This document shows positions 1 through 8,909 of a stretch of DNA of 64,000 bases, piece after piece. The position numbers were made by a program, and so were the translations under genes. Within the stretch, counting starts at the first letter, position 1, and each line of letters starts with the position of its first letter. The notes beneath the pieces were generated by a model, which searched no databases, had not been told where the DNA came from, and worked only from the letters and a program-made list of their open reading frames with translations. Source of the DNA: Pedobacter sp. L105 (GTDB lineage: Bacteria; Bacteroidota; Bacteroidia; Sphingobacteriales; Sphingobacteriaceae); contig NZ_LMUP01000008.1 in the NCBI RefSeq assembly GCF_009765875.1, positions 363,776 through 427,775 on the forward strand, written 5' to 3'.

Positions 1-61
1 ATCCTGTAAGGGCAGAGAATGCAAACACGCAATAAGAAAGAATAAGTCTGTGTATTTTCAT
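1..61 (-). CDS. 5' end of an exported protein (truncated by window edge)
   Basis: The complement of 59-61 is ATG, 30 bases after the gatA stop on the same strand. It opens a frame that stays open to the window edge. The 20 visible residues begin MKIHRLILSYCVFAF, a short basic start followed by a hydrophobic stretch, which is what a signal peptide looks like. It is probably the next gene of the gatA operon. Nothing of the mature protein is visible, so no function can be given. Confidence 0.6.
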   Translation of the reverse strand, partial: MKIHRLILSYCVFAFSALTG

Positions 62-91
62 AGGCTGTCGTTTGCCATCTGCAACGAATAA

Positions 92-1546
92 TTAATTGAT
101 AATTTGCTTAGGTGAAGCGATATGCGTAAAACTATTTGTCAGGGAAAGTAAAACATCCTCTTCAAAGTGTTTCGCCATTAATTGTAAACTTAACGGTAAT
201 CCAGCCAAATTATTGCCTAAAGGCAATGCAATTGCAGGTACGCCTGTTAATGAAGCCAGGACCGTAAAAATATCGGCCATGTACATCACCAGCGGATCTT
301 CTATATTTTCCCCTATTTTAAACGCAGGAGTGGGTGCTACCGGAGTAAGGATCACATCGTAATCTTCAAAAAGTTTTTCTATTTTATTTCTGATTAACCG
401 TCTAACCTGTTGTGCTTTTTGGTAATAAGCGTCATAATAACCTGCGCTCAATACAAATGTACCCAGCAGGATCCTTCTTTTCACTTCTTCTCCAAAACCT
501 TCGGCCCTGGATTTTTTATACAGGTTATTCAGGTTTTCTGCCTGAAGGTTACGGTAACCGTAATGTACCCCATCATATCTGGAAAGGTTAGAAGAAGCCT
601 CAGCAGCAGTTAATACATAATAAGCAGGCACCAGGTAATCCAGCAAATCGAAAGATACATAATCAACACTATGCCCCTGTGCTTTAAATTGTTCAATTGC
701 CTGAAGAATGGCATTTTTAATTTCCGGATCCAGTGCTTCACTTTCCAGTGTTTCACGTAAAACGGCAATTTTCTTTGTACCTGTATTTTCTAATTTGGCT
801 AAATATCCGGGAACGGGTAAACGGGATACTGTACTGTCGTGCTCATCAGCACCCGCCAGCACTTCCATTAACAGCGCAGCATCACTAACGGAAGAAGTCA
901 GCGTACCCACCTGATCAAAAGAAGAAGCATAGGCAATTACCCCATACCGGGAAATACGTCCATAAGTAGGTTTTAAGCCAAAACAGCCACAGAAAGCAGC
1001 AGGCTGCCTTACCGAGCCGCCGGTATCCGTACCTAGGGCAGATAAACAGAGATCTGCCTGAACTGCCACAGCAGAACCGCCAGACGATCCGCCAGCTACC
1101 CTTTCCGTATCCGCAGCATTGCGTACCGGTCCGTAATAAGAAGTTTCATTGGAACCGCCCATAGCAAATTCATCGCAGTTTAACCTGCCGATGATAATAG
1201 CATCTTCAGCAAGCAAACGTTCTGTAACGGTAGAAGAATAAGGAGACACAAAACCTTCCAGCATTTTCGAAGACGCAGTGGTAGCATGATCCTTGTAAAG
1301 GATATTATCTTTAATACCAATCACCATACCGGCAAGTCTCCCTGCGGTACCTGTATCAATCTTATCCTGAACCTTAAGCGCTTGTTTTTTTGCGGAATCA
1401 AAAAAAACCTCATTGAATGCATTGAGGTTTTTATTTTTTTCAATCTGCGTAAAATAATAGGAAAGAAGATCGGGAAGGAGAATTTGTTTTTTTACGATAA
1501 GTGCTTGTATCTCTGATAAAGAGTTATATTTCTTCAAAACTATCAA
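92..1546 (-). CDS. gatA: Glutamyl-/aspartyl-tRNA(Asn/Gln) amidotransferase subunit A
   Basis: This is the amidase subunit of the GatCAB complex, which releases ammonia from glutamine so that Glu-tRNA(Gln) or Asp-tRNA(Asn) can be amidated in the cytoplasm. The 484 residues match the family length. The amidase-signature triad is visible: Lys79 in GIKDN, Ser154 in GGSSGGSA and nucleophile Ser178 in GTDTGGSVRQP, at the numbering of well-studied GatA proteins. The FGLKPTYGRISRYG segment is also typical. No gatB or gatC lies nearby, which is common in Bacteroidota. It follows the two tatA genes by 38 bases and is probably co-transcribed with them. Confidence 0.96.
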   Translation of the reverse strand: MIVLKKYNSLSEIQALIVKKQILLPDLLSYYFTQIEKNKNLNAFNEVFFDSAKKQALKVQDKIDTGTAGRLAGMVIGIKDNILYKDHATTASSKMLEGFVSPYSSTVTERLLAEDAIIIGRLNCDEFAMGGSNETSYYGPVRNAADTERVAGGSSGGSAVAVQADLCLSALGTDTGGSVRQPAAFCGCFGLKPTYGRISRYGVIAYASSFDQVGTLTSSVSDAALLMEVLAGADEHDSTVSRLPVPGYLAKLENTGTKKIAVLRETLESEALDPEIKNAILQAIEQFKAQGHSVDYVSFDLLDYLVPAYYVLTAAEASSNLSRYDGVHYGYRNLQAENLNNLYKKSRAEGFGEEVKRRILLGTFVLSAGYYDAYYQKAQQVRRLIRNKIEKLFEDYDVILTPVAPTPAFKIGENIEDPLVMYMADIFTVLASLTGVPAIALPLGNNLAGLPLSLQLMAKHFEEDVLLSLTNSFTHIASPKQIIN

Positions 1547-1584
1547 ACAGGAATTAAAAGGTTAGAAAATCAAGATTAAACCGT

Positions 1585-1764
1585 CTATGGCTTGCGCTGA
1601 TCGTGATCTGCACCATCTTTACCGTCTTTAAATTCTTTTACTCCCTGGCCTAAACCTTTCATCAGTTCAGGTATTTTTTTACCGCCGAAAAGCAATAAAA
1701 CAACCACTAAAATAATAAGAATCTCTGGTGTGCCTAAGGCTCCACATACAATTGCGTTTAACAT
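1585..1764 (-). CDS. tatA: Short Sec-independent translocase subunit TatA (59 aa)
   Basis: A 59-codon gene between gatA and the longer tatA, from ATG at 1762-1764 to TAG at 1585-1587. The product starts MLNAIVCGALGTPEILIILV, continues through a hydrophobic helix into LLLFGGKKIPELMKGLGQG, and ends in a charged tail. The transmembrane helix, FGGKKxPEL hinge and GLGQGxxEFK amphipathic helix are the TatA/E signature. TatA oligomers form the path for folded twin-arginine substrates across the inner membrane. It lies 10 bases after the longer tatA, so translation is probably coupled. No tatC is in the window. Confidence 0.92.
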   Translation of the reverse strand: MLNAIVCGALGTPEILIILVVVLLLFGGKKIPELMKGLGQGVKEFKDGKDGADHDQRKP

Positions 1765-1774
1765 AATCTTTTAG

Positions 1775-2179
1775 TTAAATTTTATTTTTTTCCGTTTCCG
1801 GTGTTTCTGAAGTTATTATTGCAGCAGTATGCTCAACAGGGACAGCTACAGCTGTGTGTTCTACAACTACCTCTTTCGTTAAGTTAATTGGTTCTTTAAC
1901 TTCTGTTTTAGGATACATTTGCTCTTCCAGAGTAGGTTTTACCTCAGCTGCTGCTACCGGTGCATTAGGATCTTCTTCCAAACCAACAGCGTTGATATTG
2001 CGGTGAATCTCTCTTTTAACACCTTCTGAGGCGTCTTTGAAATCTCTGATTCCCTGTCCAAGGCCTCTGGCCAGTTCAGGTAATTTTTTACCTCCAAACA
2101 AAAGCAGCACTACCGCCAGGATCAGCATGATCTCTGAACCACCCATATTTAAAAATTCCAATACTATTCCTGTACTCAT
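1775..2179 (-). CDS. tatA: Sec-independent translocase subunit TatA/E with long acidic tail
   Basis: A 134-residue TatA-family protein. Residues 13-30 form the membrane helix, followed by LLLFGGKKLPELARGLGQG and an amphipathic helix RDFKDASEGVKRE. After about residue 65 comes a tail rich in Glu, Pro, Val and Ala without visible motifs, roughly doubling the normal TatA length. It would act in the inner membrane in twin-arginine export. TAnnTTTG-like boxes on the minus strand at 2187-2194 and 2199-2206 suggest a possible promoter of its own, though no well-spaced upstream element was found. The role of the tail is unknown. Confidence 0.93.
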   Translation of the reverse strand: MSTGIVLEFLNMGGSEIMLILAVVLLLFGGKKLPELARGLGQGIRDFKDASEGVKREIHRNINAVGLEEDPNAPVAAAEVKPTLEEQMYPKTEVKEPINLTKEVVVEHTAVAVPVEHTAAIITSETPETEKNKI

Positions 2180-2226
2180 ATCAATTCAAATTTATTAGCA
2201 AATATAAACATTTTAGATCCAATTAT

Positions 2227-3480
2227 TTACTTTGCAATCCAAGCTTCCGGATTCAGCTTAGACTGTCCCCTCATGATCTCAAAATGCAGTAAAGGACCGT
2301 CCGATGTGGTAGCAACCGTACCGATAGACTGGCGGGTTTCTACTTTTTCTCCTTTTGACACACTGGAAGATCTCAGGTTCTGATAAATGGTGAAATAATC
2401 ACCATGGCGTATTGCCACTACATAGATCCCCTGGATCACCCTTACAAATAATACTTCCCCGCCAAATACAGCCCTTACCGAAGCACCATCACTGGTCAGG
2501 ATGTTTACCCCATCATTGGTATAACCAGCCTCCCCTTCTGTGTGCCTTCCAAAGCCTTCTGTAATTGACCCTTGTGCTACCGGCCACGGTAAGCGGCCCC
2601 TGTTATTTTCAAACCCGGCAGACAATTTCGCCGCCTCAGGCGTTGAAGTCAGGTAGTTTGTTGTTGTTTTTGCCCTTTCTACGGGAGCTGGCTTATTATC
2701 GGCCCTTGCTTTCGCGGCCGCTGCCCTGGCTTCATCCTCAGCCTTTTTCCTTGCTATGGCAATTTCCCTGGCAATGGCATTTCTAATCTCGCGGTCTATA
2801 GCAGCCTGCTGTTTTTTACCTTTTGCAATATCATGGCTATATTGCTTTTCCTGTTTACTAAACTGGTTCAGCACATTGGCCTGCTCGCTTTTATTTTTCG
2901 CCAGCTTGGTGCGTTCATTTTCCTGCTCACGCAACAGGTCATTCTTAGCTTTTAAACTCTTGTCCAGTACAACAATTTTATAGTTCAGGTTTTTTTCTGT
3001 TCCCTGTATATAATCAGCCTGTTTTTTACGGTACTGACCAAATTCCTGTAAATATTTTATTCTTTTATAAGCCTGGTTAAAGTCGCGGGCGGCAAAAATA
3101 AACATCATTTTATCATATGAGTTCCTGTTTCGCTGCGCAAACCTGATCATGGCTGCATATTCTTCTTTAAGCTGGCTAAGCTGTCCTTGCAACGAATGTA
3201 CGGTATTCGTATTCTCGTGGATTTCACTATCCAGATTTTTTATTTCAGAATTGATCACGGTGATCTTATTCTGCATTAACCCAATTTTCGCACTTAAGGC
3301 GTGTATCTCACTCAAAGTAAGCTTTTTACTTTGAGACGCCTTGTCCAGATTCTTCTGTAAAAGTTCAATTTCCCGCTGTAGGGCTTCTTTTTTTCTTTTC
3401 AGCTGGGAGCTGCTTTGGGCAAAACCCGCAGAAGCGAACGTAACTAACAAAAGAAATAAAAGTAATTTGTGTGACTTCAT
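2227..3480 (-). CDS. EnvC-like murein hydrolase activator (degenerate M23/LytM protein)
   Basis: A 417-residue exported protein: signal peptide (residues 1-21, ending FAQ), a long coiled coil from about 22 to 260 rich in Lys, Glu, Gln and Ala, and a C-terminal LytM/M23 domain from about 295 to 415. The usual M23 zinc ligands look lost: the HxxxD position reads NDGVN and the final HxH reads LLHFE. Degenerate LytM plus coiled coil is the architecture of EnvC, which activates septal amidases rather than cutting murein itself. A role in cell separation is inferred from this likeness. It lies 21 bases after the DUF4292 gene. Confidence 0.85.
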   Translation of the reverse strand: MKSHKLLLFLLLVTFASAGFAQSSSQLKRKKEALQREIELLQKNLDKASQSKKLTLSEIHALSAKIGLMQNKITVINSEIKNLDSEIHENTNTVHSLQGQLSQLKEEYAAMIRFAQRNRNSYDKMMFIFAARDFNQAYKRIKYLQEFGQYRKKQADYIQGTEKNLNYKIVVLDKSLKAKNDLLREQENERTKLAKNKSEQANVLNQFSKQEKQYSHDIAKGKKQQAAIDREIRNAIAREIAIARKKAEDEARAAAAKARADNKPAPVERAKTTTNYLTSTPEAAKLSAGFENNRGRLPWPVAQGSITEGFGRHTEGEAGYTNDGVNILTSDGASVRAVFGGEVLFVRVIQGIYVVAIRHGDYFTIYQNLRSSSVSKGEKVETRQSIGTVATTSDGPLLHFEIMRGQSKLNPEAWIAK

Positions 3481-3501
3481 TGCATCAAAAGTATAAAAAA
3501 T

Positions 3502-4293
3502 TTAGTTTATTAATTCAAACCTTTTAGGAACAGTGAAGGGAAAATCAAGCGGAACATTCCGTTCTATTTTTGAAAAATCAAAGGTGAGATTGGTTTTCTT
3601 CTTGCCAGACATAGAATTGAGAGTCACTACCGAAGGGTAAAGGCCTTCAATAACCTGCTGATAATCGGAGTAGGTAACCTTCAATGCCTGCCCTGCTTTA
3701 GGATCATTTAGGTCGGCCTCCGAAGATTTAAGCAAACTATTGAACAATATCTTATAGGACAGATCTACTTTATTGCCACTCAGCACAAATATTCCTGCGT
3801 TTTGATGCAGTGCAGCCTGTTCGGTGGTAAAATCAGCAATCGTGTTTCCAGTAATTACTGATTGCAGCATTTTAAACGTAACCTGCTTGCTGGTAAAACT
3901 ATTCAGGTAACTGAAAGGTTTTTTAACGCTTAATGCCTGAATGTTATTTCTTACCAGCACACTATCCGGAGTGATCAGCGCCCTTGCAACTTCAATTCCC
4001 GCGAAAGCGGTAATGCTTACCCAGATCTTTTCATCTTTCTTGATCCGGATAGTAATGTTTGCGTCCTGTGCGTTCCCGTTCATATCCACGTTTACCTTAC
4101 CTTTTAGCGAAAGTGTATTAAAAGGAAGGTCTTTACTCTTCAGCAGCTTCAGGTTTTCTGCCTTTTTATCATTTACCACTACCGGGACTTTGGCCACGGG
4201 AGGAACAGCAACCACTGCTTTTTTGGTTTTACAGGCCATCACCAGTGTAAGCAGAACCAGGGCCAGCAGGCTATTTAAAGTATTTCTTTTCAT
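3502..4293 (-). CDS. DUF4292 family lipoprotein
   Basis: A 263-residue predicted lipoprotein: hydrophobic start and lipobox LVMAC with Cys21, then a Lys/Val/Pro-rich linker and a beta-rich domain with features such as LKGKVNVDMNGN and VTLNSMSGKKKTNLTFDFSKIE. DUF4292 proteins are Bacteroidota-specific and resemble the LolB/outer-membrane lipoprotein fold, but their function is not established. Its first 23 bases overlap the end of the TPR gene, so the two are probably translationally coupled. The order TPR, DUF4292, M23 hints at a shared envelope role, which is inference. Confidence 0.85.
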   Translation of the reverse strand: MKRNTLNSLLALVLLTLVMACKTKKAVVAVPPVAKVPVVVNDKKAENLKLLKSKDLPFNTLSLKGKVNVDMNGNAQDANITIRIKKDEKIWVSITAFAGIEVARALITPDSVLVRNNIQALSVKKPFSYLNSFTSKQVTFKMLQSVITGNTIADFTTEQAALHQNAGIFVLSGNKVDLSYKILFNSLLKSSEADLNDPKAGQALKVTYSDYQQVIEGLYPSVVTLNSMSGKKKTNLTFDFSKIERNVPLDFPFTVPKRFELIN

Positions 4294-5695
4294 TAATTTT
4301 TCGTTTTAACAGTGCCGAGTCATTTCCGGCGTCCCTCGATTTCTTCCACTGCAGCAATGCCTGATCGGTATCTCCGATAAAAAAAAGAATATCGCCATAA
4401 TGCTCCAGATAAACACTGTTTTCTTCTTCATTGTTTTGTAAGGCCTTCTCTATCCATGTTCTGGCCATCACATACTTACCTCCCTTAAACAAGATGAGGG
4501 CATACGTATCGGCGATAGAAGCATCATCAGGTAAACCTCTGGCAGCAACATCAATTAAAGAAGCAGCCTTATTTAAATCTACATTCCTCAACGCCAGATA
4601 ATAGGCATAATTGTTCATGATCAGGTAATTCTGAGGATCCAGTTGCAGTGCTTTTTCAAAAGCTACATCTGCAGCCTGGGTTTTATGCTCATCAATCAGG
4701 ATTTCTGCCTGCAGGGCAAAGATCAGTGCCTGTAATTCTTTGTTATCACCATCGAGCTCCAATGCAGACTTGATATGTGCTAAAGCCAGGTTATTCTGAT
4801 TTTCACGGTGCAGGGCAAAAGCCATATAATAATATAAAATAGCCTGGTTAGGGTATAAGGACAATGCCGTTTTACCTGTTTCTGCCATTTCTGCAAATTG
4901 CCCCAGTAAGATTTGAATGTTCAGGACCTTTTCCCAGATACTATACAGCTGGCTATTTATTTTTAAGGTCTTCTGATAACTGTTCAGCGCAGCGGGAAGA
5001 TTTCCATTTTCATACAATACATCTCCGTAAAGTGCGAGGAAAAGAGGGTCATCCTGATGGGTTTTAGCTATACTTTCCAGTACAGTGCCAGCCGCTGTAA
5101 AGTTTTTCTTTGCTATATACAAAGTAGCAACAGCCATTGCGTCGGCAGGATGTTCAATGCTGTCCAGCCTTCCCATAGCCTTGTCTAGTGCCGGAGAAGA
5201 ACCGAACTTTTTTTCTAAAACGGAATAGGCATCCTTAGCCTCTTCCTTTTTTCCTGCGATAGAAAATGCGTTTGCCTTATCAAAATAATAGTTTTGCTGG
5301 TCGGGCGCTAAACGGATCAGCTGATCAAAAATAGGGATAAGGCTATCCATATTTCCGGTGCTTTTATAAACTTCTGCAAGTAATTTCCAGTACCACAAAT
5401 TATCCGGATCGATCTCAGTGGCTTTTTTTATGGCTTCTTCTGCTTCAGGCATTTTATTCTGGCGGAAGTTTAGCAGGGCAATTTCATACCAGGCAGGTGC
5501 ATTTCCTGCGTCTATAGTAGTGATTTGGCTAAAGCTTTCATTGCTTTTGGCATAGTTAGCATTTAACTTATCCTTTAAGCCAGCAAAGAAAAGTTGTTTA
5601 ATGAGTACGCTATCTGAACCGGATAGCTTTACCTGCTGGGCAGATAATTGCAGTCCTGCAAGCAGCATACAGCATAAAACAACGATCCTGTTCAT
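4271..5695 (-). CDS. Exported tetratricopeptide-repeat protein
   Basis: A 474-residue protein with an N-terminal signal peptide (MNRIVVLCCMLLAGLQLSAQ). The rest is a string of TPR-like helical pairs, for example APAWYEIALLNFRQNKMPEA, NLWYWKLLAEVYKSTG, DPLFLALYGDVLYENGN and NYLIMNNYAYYLALRN. TPR arrays are protein-binding scaffolds, and a periplasmic or outer-membrane-associated location is likely. Its 3' end overlaps the DUF4292 lipoprotein gene by 23 bases, and it follows dut by 8 bases. The binding partner is unknown; the neighbouring lipoprotein and EnvC-like protein are the obvious candidates. Confidence 0.88.
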   Translation of the reverse strand: MNRIVVLCCMLLAGLQLSAQQVKLSGSDSVLIKQLFFAGLKDKLNANYAKSNESFSQITTIDAGNAPAWYEIALLNFRQNKMPEAEEAIKKATEIDPDNLWYWKLLAEVYKSTGNMDSLIPIFDQLIRLAPDQQNYYFDKANAFSIAGKKEEAKDAYSVLEKKFGSSPALDKAMGRLDSIEHPADAMAVATLYIAKKNFTAAGTVLESIAKTHQDDPLFLALYGDVLYENGNLPAALNSYQKTLKINSQLYSIWEKVLNIQILLGQFAEMAETGKTALSLYPNQAILYYYMAFALHRENQNNLALAHIKSALELDGDNKELQALIFALQAEILIDEHKTQAADVAFEKALQLDPQNYLIMNNYAYYLALRNVDLNKAASLIDVAARGLPDDASIADTYALILFKGGKYVMARTWIEKALQNNEEENSVYLEHYGDILFFIGDTDQALLQWKKSRDAGNDSALLKRKINEKKYFK

Positions 5696-5703
5696 GTTAA
5701 TTT

Positions 5704-6135
5704 TTATTTACCCGTATGTCCGTAACCACCATGGCCACGTACGGTATCACTCAGTTCTTCCACACTTTCCCAGCTCACCGTTTCATGTTTTGCAATCACC
5801 ATCTGTGCAATTCTGTCGCCATTATTTACCACAAAATCCGTATCCGAAAGGTTGATCAGCAATACTTTGATCTCCCCGCGGTAATCTGCATCAATGGTAC
5901 CTGGTGAATTTACAATACTGATTCCATGTTTATAGGCCAGCCCGCTGCGCGGACGGATCTGCGCTTCATAACCCACGGGCAGCTCAATATGTAAACCTGT
6001 AGGTACCAGCATACGCTGCATAGGTTTGATCACCAGTTCTTCAGTGATAAAAGCCCTCATGTCCATACCAGCAGCATGGGCCGTTTCATATTGCGGCAAT
6101 GCCAGTCCCGATTTGTTGATAATATTGATCTTCAT
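5704..6135 (-). CDS. dut: Deoxyuridine 5'-triphosphate nucleotidohydrolase (dUTPase)
   Basis: Hydrolyses dUTP to dUMP and pyrophosphate, keeping uracil out of DNA and feeding dTMP synthesis. At 143 residues it has the length of the trimeric family. All five motifs are visible in order: AAGMDMRA, PRSGLA, NSPGTIDADYRGEI with the catalytic Asp, NGDRIAQMVI, and the C-terminal lid RGHGGYGHTG, where Tyr takes the usual Phe position. It lies 19 bases after the flippase gene and 8 before the TPR gene. Confidence 0.97.
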   Translation of the reverse strand: MKINIINKSGLALPQYETAHAAGMDMRAFITEELVIKPMQRMLVPTGLHIELPVGYEAQIRPRSGLAYKHGISIVNSPGTIDADYRGEIKVLLINLSDTDFVVNNGDRIAQMVIAKHETVSWESVEELSDTVRGHGGYGHTGK

Positions 6136-6154
6136 TTTGTAATATATATTTATT

Positions 6155-7642
6155 TTATTTACCTCTTGCCAAAAGCACTTTTACTTCATCCTTTTCTATA
6201 ACGAATATTCCTGCAAAAAATAACAGCAGCAATCCATTTCCAATATAAATATTTCTGTGAAATACCCAGAAAGATAAAACAACCATCACTAGAGAAGTTA
6301 CCAGATAGAGCAGTATCCTGTTTAATTTATAAGGAATAGGATAATATTTTTGTCCCAATATGTAGGAAATTACCATCATCACAAAATAGGCCAGCATAGA
6401 AACCCATGCAGAACCCATGTAGCTATATTTTGGGATCAGGATAACATTAAATACAATGGTTATCACTGCCCCTACCATAGAAATGTAAAGTCCGAATTTG
6501 GTTTGATCTGACAGTCTGTACCAGATAGAAAGGTTCATATAAATCCCCAGGCAAACATAACCAAACAGCAGATAGGGAACTGCAGGCAATCCAATCCAAT
6601 AGTGGCTATTAATAAAATGTTTCAGGATTTCGATATTCGCCACCAGTGCCACGAACAATACAGACAAGGCGATCACAAAATAATGCAGGATCGTGGCATA
6701 AGTATTCCGCGCATTGGCATGTTTGGCATGACTAAAGAAAAAAGGCTCTGCTCCCAAACGGAAAGCAGTAATGAAGATACTCAGGAAAATGGCAATCTTG
6801 CAAACAGCCCCATAAATTCCTACCTGAGCATCAGCGATAGATTTTGGGAGCAGCTGGCTCAGTACAATTTTATCCAGGTTCTCGTTCACGATAAATGACA
6901 AATTCGCAACCAGGATAGGCCAGCTGTAAGAAAGCATCTTAAAGAAAAGTTCTTTGTCAAATTTTAGCCTGATCTGCAAAAATTCCGGGAGCAGCATGGC
7001 TAAGGTAATGATACTGGCTATCAGGTTGGAAATAAACACATAACCTACCCATCCTGACCGATACCAGGATGCACACCATCCGGCTAGGGGCAACTGGTGG
7101 CTGATGATTACCGGAACCACATAAATAAAAATCAGGTTAAAGCCCACAAAGCTGCCAATATTTAAAAATTTGATCAGGCTGTATTTAAAAGCTTTTTCAT
7201 CCGCACGGATCTTAGCAAATGGAATCACACAAATCGCGTCGATAAATAATATCCATACGAAAAAACGGATGTACTGCTGATAATCTGAAACCTGCAATTT
7301 GATCCCATTATTGATCCAGCCGGCAATGGAGTTGGCAAATACAGAACCTGTGATCAGGAACAGCACCGCAATAAAGGCGATGCAAATAAAGGAATTGTTG
7401 TATACCTCCTGCTTTTTATCTTCATGTTTGTTCAGGTACCTGAAAAAAGTACTCTCCATACCAAAAGCCAGCACGGCATTGATCAGGGAAGCATAACTGT
7501 ACAGTTTGGTAAAAATACCATACACACTCGGTACATATACACTTGTAAACAGGGGGGTTAAGATAAAATTAAACAGCCTGGATAATACGGTACTCAAACC
7601 ATATACTGCCGTCTGACCTATAAATTTTTTTAAAACTGACAC
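6155..7642 (-). CDS. Polysaccharide/lipid-linked oligosaccharide flippase (MOP superfamily, Wzx-like)
   Basis: A 495-residue integral membrane protein with about 12 to 14 hydrophobic segments. It opens with KKFIGQTAVYGLSTVLSRLFNFILTPL, typical of polysaccharide-biosynthesis flippases (Polysacc_synt), which move undecaprenyl-linked sugars across the inner membrane. It sits upstream of dut, far from the exopolysaccharide cluster at the right end, so its substrate cannot be inferred from neighbours. It could also be a lipid II or other MOP-family flippase. The gene lies 19 bases after the acylphosphatase gene. Confidence 0.87.
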   Translation of the reverse strand: MSVLKKFIGQTAVYGLSTVLSRLFNFILTPLFTSVYVPSVYGIFTKLYSYASLINAVLAFGMESTFFRYLNKHEDKKQEVYNNSFICIAFIAVLFLITGSVFANSIAGWINNGIKLQVSDYQQYIRFFVWILFIDAICVIPFAKIRADEKAFKYSLIKFLNIGSFVGFNLIFIYVVPVIISHQLPLAGWCASWYRSGWVGYVFISNLIASIITLAMLLPEFLQIRLKFDKELFFKMLSYSWPILVANLSFIVNENLDKIVLSQLLPKSIADAQVGIYGAVCKIAIFLSIFITAFRLGAEPFFFSHAKHANARNTYATILHYFVIALSVLFVALVANIEILKHFINSHYWIGLPAVPYLLFGYVCLGIYMNLSIWYRLSDQTKFGLYISMVGAVITIVFNVILIPKYSYMGSAWVSMLAYFVMMVISYILGQKYYPIPYKLNRILLYLVTSLVMVVLSFWVFHRNIYIGNGLLLLFFAGIFVIEKDEVKVLLARGK

Positions 7643-7661
7643 TTGATGAGGTTAATGGATA

Positions 7662-7946
7662 TTAATTCCAATCCGATTTTTTAATAATTTCAAAATTACG
7701 ATAGTTTTTCAGTTCAGCTTCCGTAACCTCAACGTTTTCTATCTGCGACCTGTCTGGTCCTTCATTACACCATTCCAAAAAAACTTCCAGCAGCATTTCA
7801 TCTGCTTCGGCTTCGAGGTATACGCTGCCGTCTTTCTCATTTTTGATCATGCCTCTCACACCCATCTGATCTGCCACTACTTTTGTGGTAAACCTGAAAC
7901 CTACTCCCTGTACTTTCCCTGTTATTTTAATATTGATATGCTTCAT
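7662..7946 (-). CDS. acyP: Acylphosphatase
   Basis: A 94-residue cytoplasmic enzyme that hydrolyses carboxyl-phosphate bonds such as acetyl phosphate. The family signature is visible: VQGVGFRF with catalytic Arg18 near the start, and RGMIKNEKDGSV with catalytic Asn36. The length is normal. It lies 11 bases after the FabK-like oxygenase gene and before the flippase, and looks like a passenger in a housekeeping operon. Confidence 0.93.
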   Translation of the reverse strand: MKHINIKITGKVQGVGFRFTTKVVADQMGVRGMIKNEKDGSVYLEAEADEMLLEVFLEWCNEGPDRSQIENVEVTEAELKNYRNFEIIKKSDWN

Positions 7947-7957
7947 CTATATTTTAT

Positions 7958-8905
7958 TTAAAAATTGAGCTGTTTAAGCCGGTTTTTCTCCTGCAAAAAT
8001 TCCTGCCAGATCTCTTCCAGGATCACCGCAGCGGGTTTAATTTCTTTTAACAGCGCCGAAACCTGACCGATTTCCAGCTCTCCTTCTTCCATATTTCCTT
8101 CAAACATACCTAATTTTGCTCTTGCATGCCCTAATAAGGCACTTAATGTTGTACGATTGGCACCTTCAGCTTCTGCCATGGCAATAGCCTCTTCAAAAGA
8201 ATTTTTCAGCAGCCTTACGGGTACCAGCTTTTTCATTCTCAGTTTGGTATCACCTTCCACCGCATTAATAATCCTTTCTTTAAATGCAGGATGCGCAGAA
8301 GACTCTTCGGCAACAGCAAATGCTGATCCTACCTGCACACCTTCCGCTCCCAGGGCAAAAGCAGCCAGCATACTTCTTCCTGAAGCGATCCCTCCAGCAG
8401 CAATTACCGGAATATTAACCGCATCCACCACCATAGGCACCAGGCATAAAGTAGTCGTCTCTTCTCTCCCATTGTGTCCGCCAGCTTCAAAACCTTCGGC
8501 AACCACAGCGTCAACACCACAGCTTTCTGCTTTGACAGCAAATTTGGTATTCGAAACCACATGCACAACAGTCATACCTTTTTCTTTCAAAAAGCCTGTC
8601 CATAGGGCGGGATTCCCAGCAGAGGTAAAAACGATCTTCACCTCTTCTTCTGCCAGCAGCTGCATCACTTTTTCTGTGTCTGCGTATAACAGGGGTACAT
8701 TTACCGCGAAAGGTTTTGTGGTAGAACTTTTTATTTTCCGGATATGTTCCCTCAATACTTCAGGATACATAGAACCGGCACCAATAATACCGAGGCCTCC
8801 TGCAGAAGATACTGCCGCCGCCAGACGCCACCCACTGCACCATACCATCCCTGCCTGTATGATTGGGTACTGAATATTAAATAAACTTGTGATACGGTTT
8901 GACAT
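7958..8905 (-). CDS. Nitronate monooxygenase / FabK-like flavoprotein
   Basis: A 315-residue TIM-barrel flavoprotein of the 2-nitropropane dioxygenase family. Visible motifs are PIIQAGMVWCSG at the start, EAGGHNGREE with the candidate catalytic His near residue 144, and the FMN phosphate-binding stretches IPVIAAGGIASGRSMLAA and GAEGVQVGSAF. FabK-type enoyl-ACP reductases share these motifs, so the activity could be nitronate oxidation or the last step of fatty-acid elongation; sequence alone does not decide. It follows the amidohydrolase gene by 4 bases. Confidence 0.85.
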   Translation of the reverse strand: MSNRITSLFNIQYPIIQAGMVWCSGWRLAAAVSSAGGLGIIGAGSMYPEVLREHIRKIKSSTTKPFAVNVPLLYADTEKVMQLLAEEEVKIVFTSAGNPALWTGFLKEKGMTVVHVVSNTKFAVKAESCGVDAVVAEGFEAGGHNGREETTTLCLVPMVVDAVNIPVIAAGGIASGRSMLAAFALGAEGVQVGSAFAVAEESSAHPAFKERIINAVEGDTKLRMKKLVPVRLLKNSFEEAIAMAEAEGANRTTLSALLGHARAKLGMFEGNMEEGELEIGQVSALLKEIKPAAVILEEIWQEFLQEKNRLKQLNF

Positions 8906-8909
8906 GACA

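Noticed and set aside
8157..8873. 238-codon open frame on the plus strand
   Set aside because: Lies opposite the FabK/nitronate monooxygenase gene; low-complexity Ala/Ser/Thr/Pro composition with no domain, as expected of an antisense shadow.
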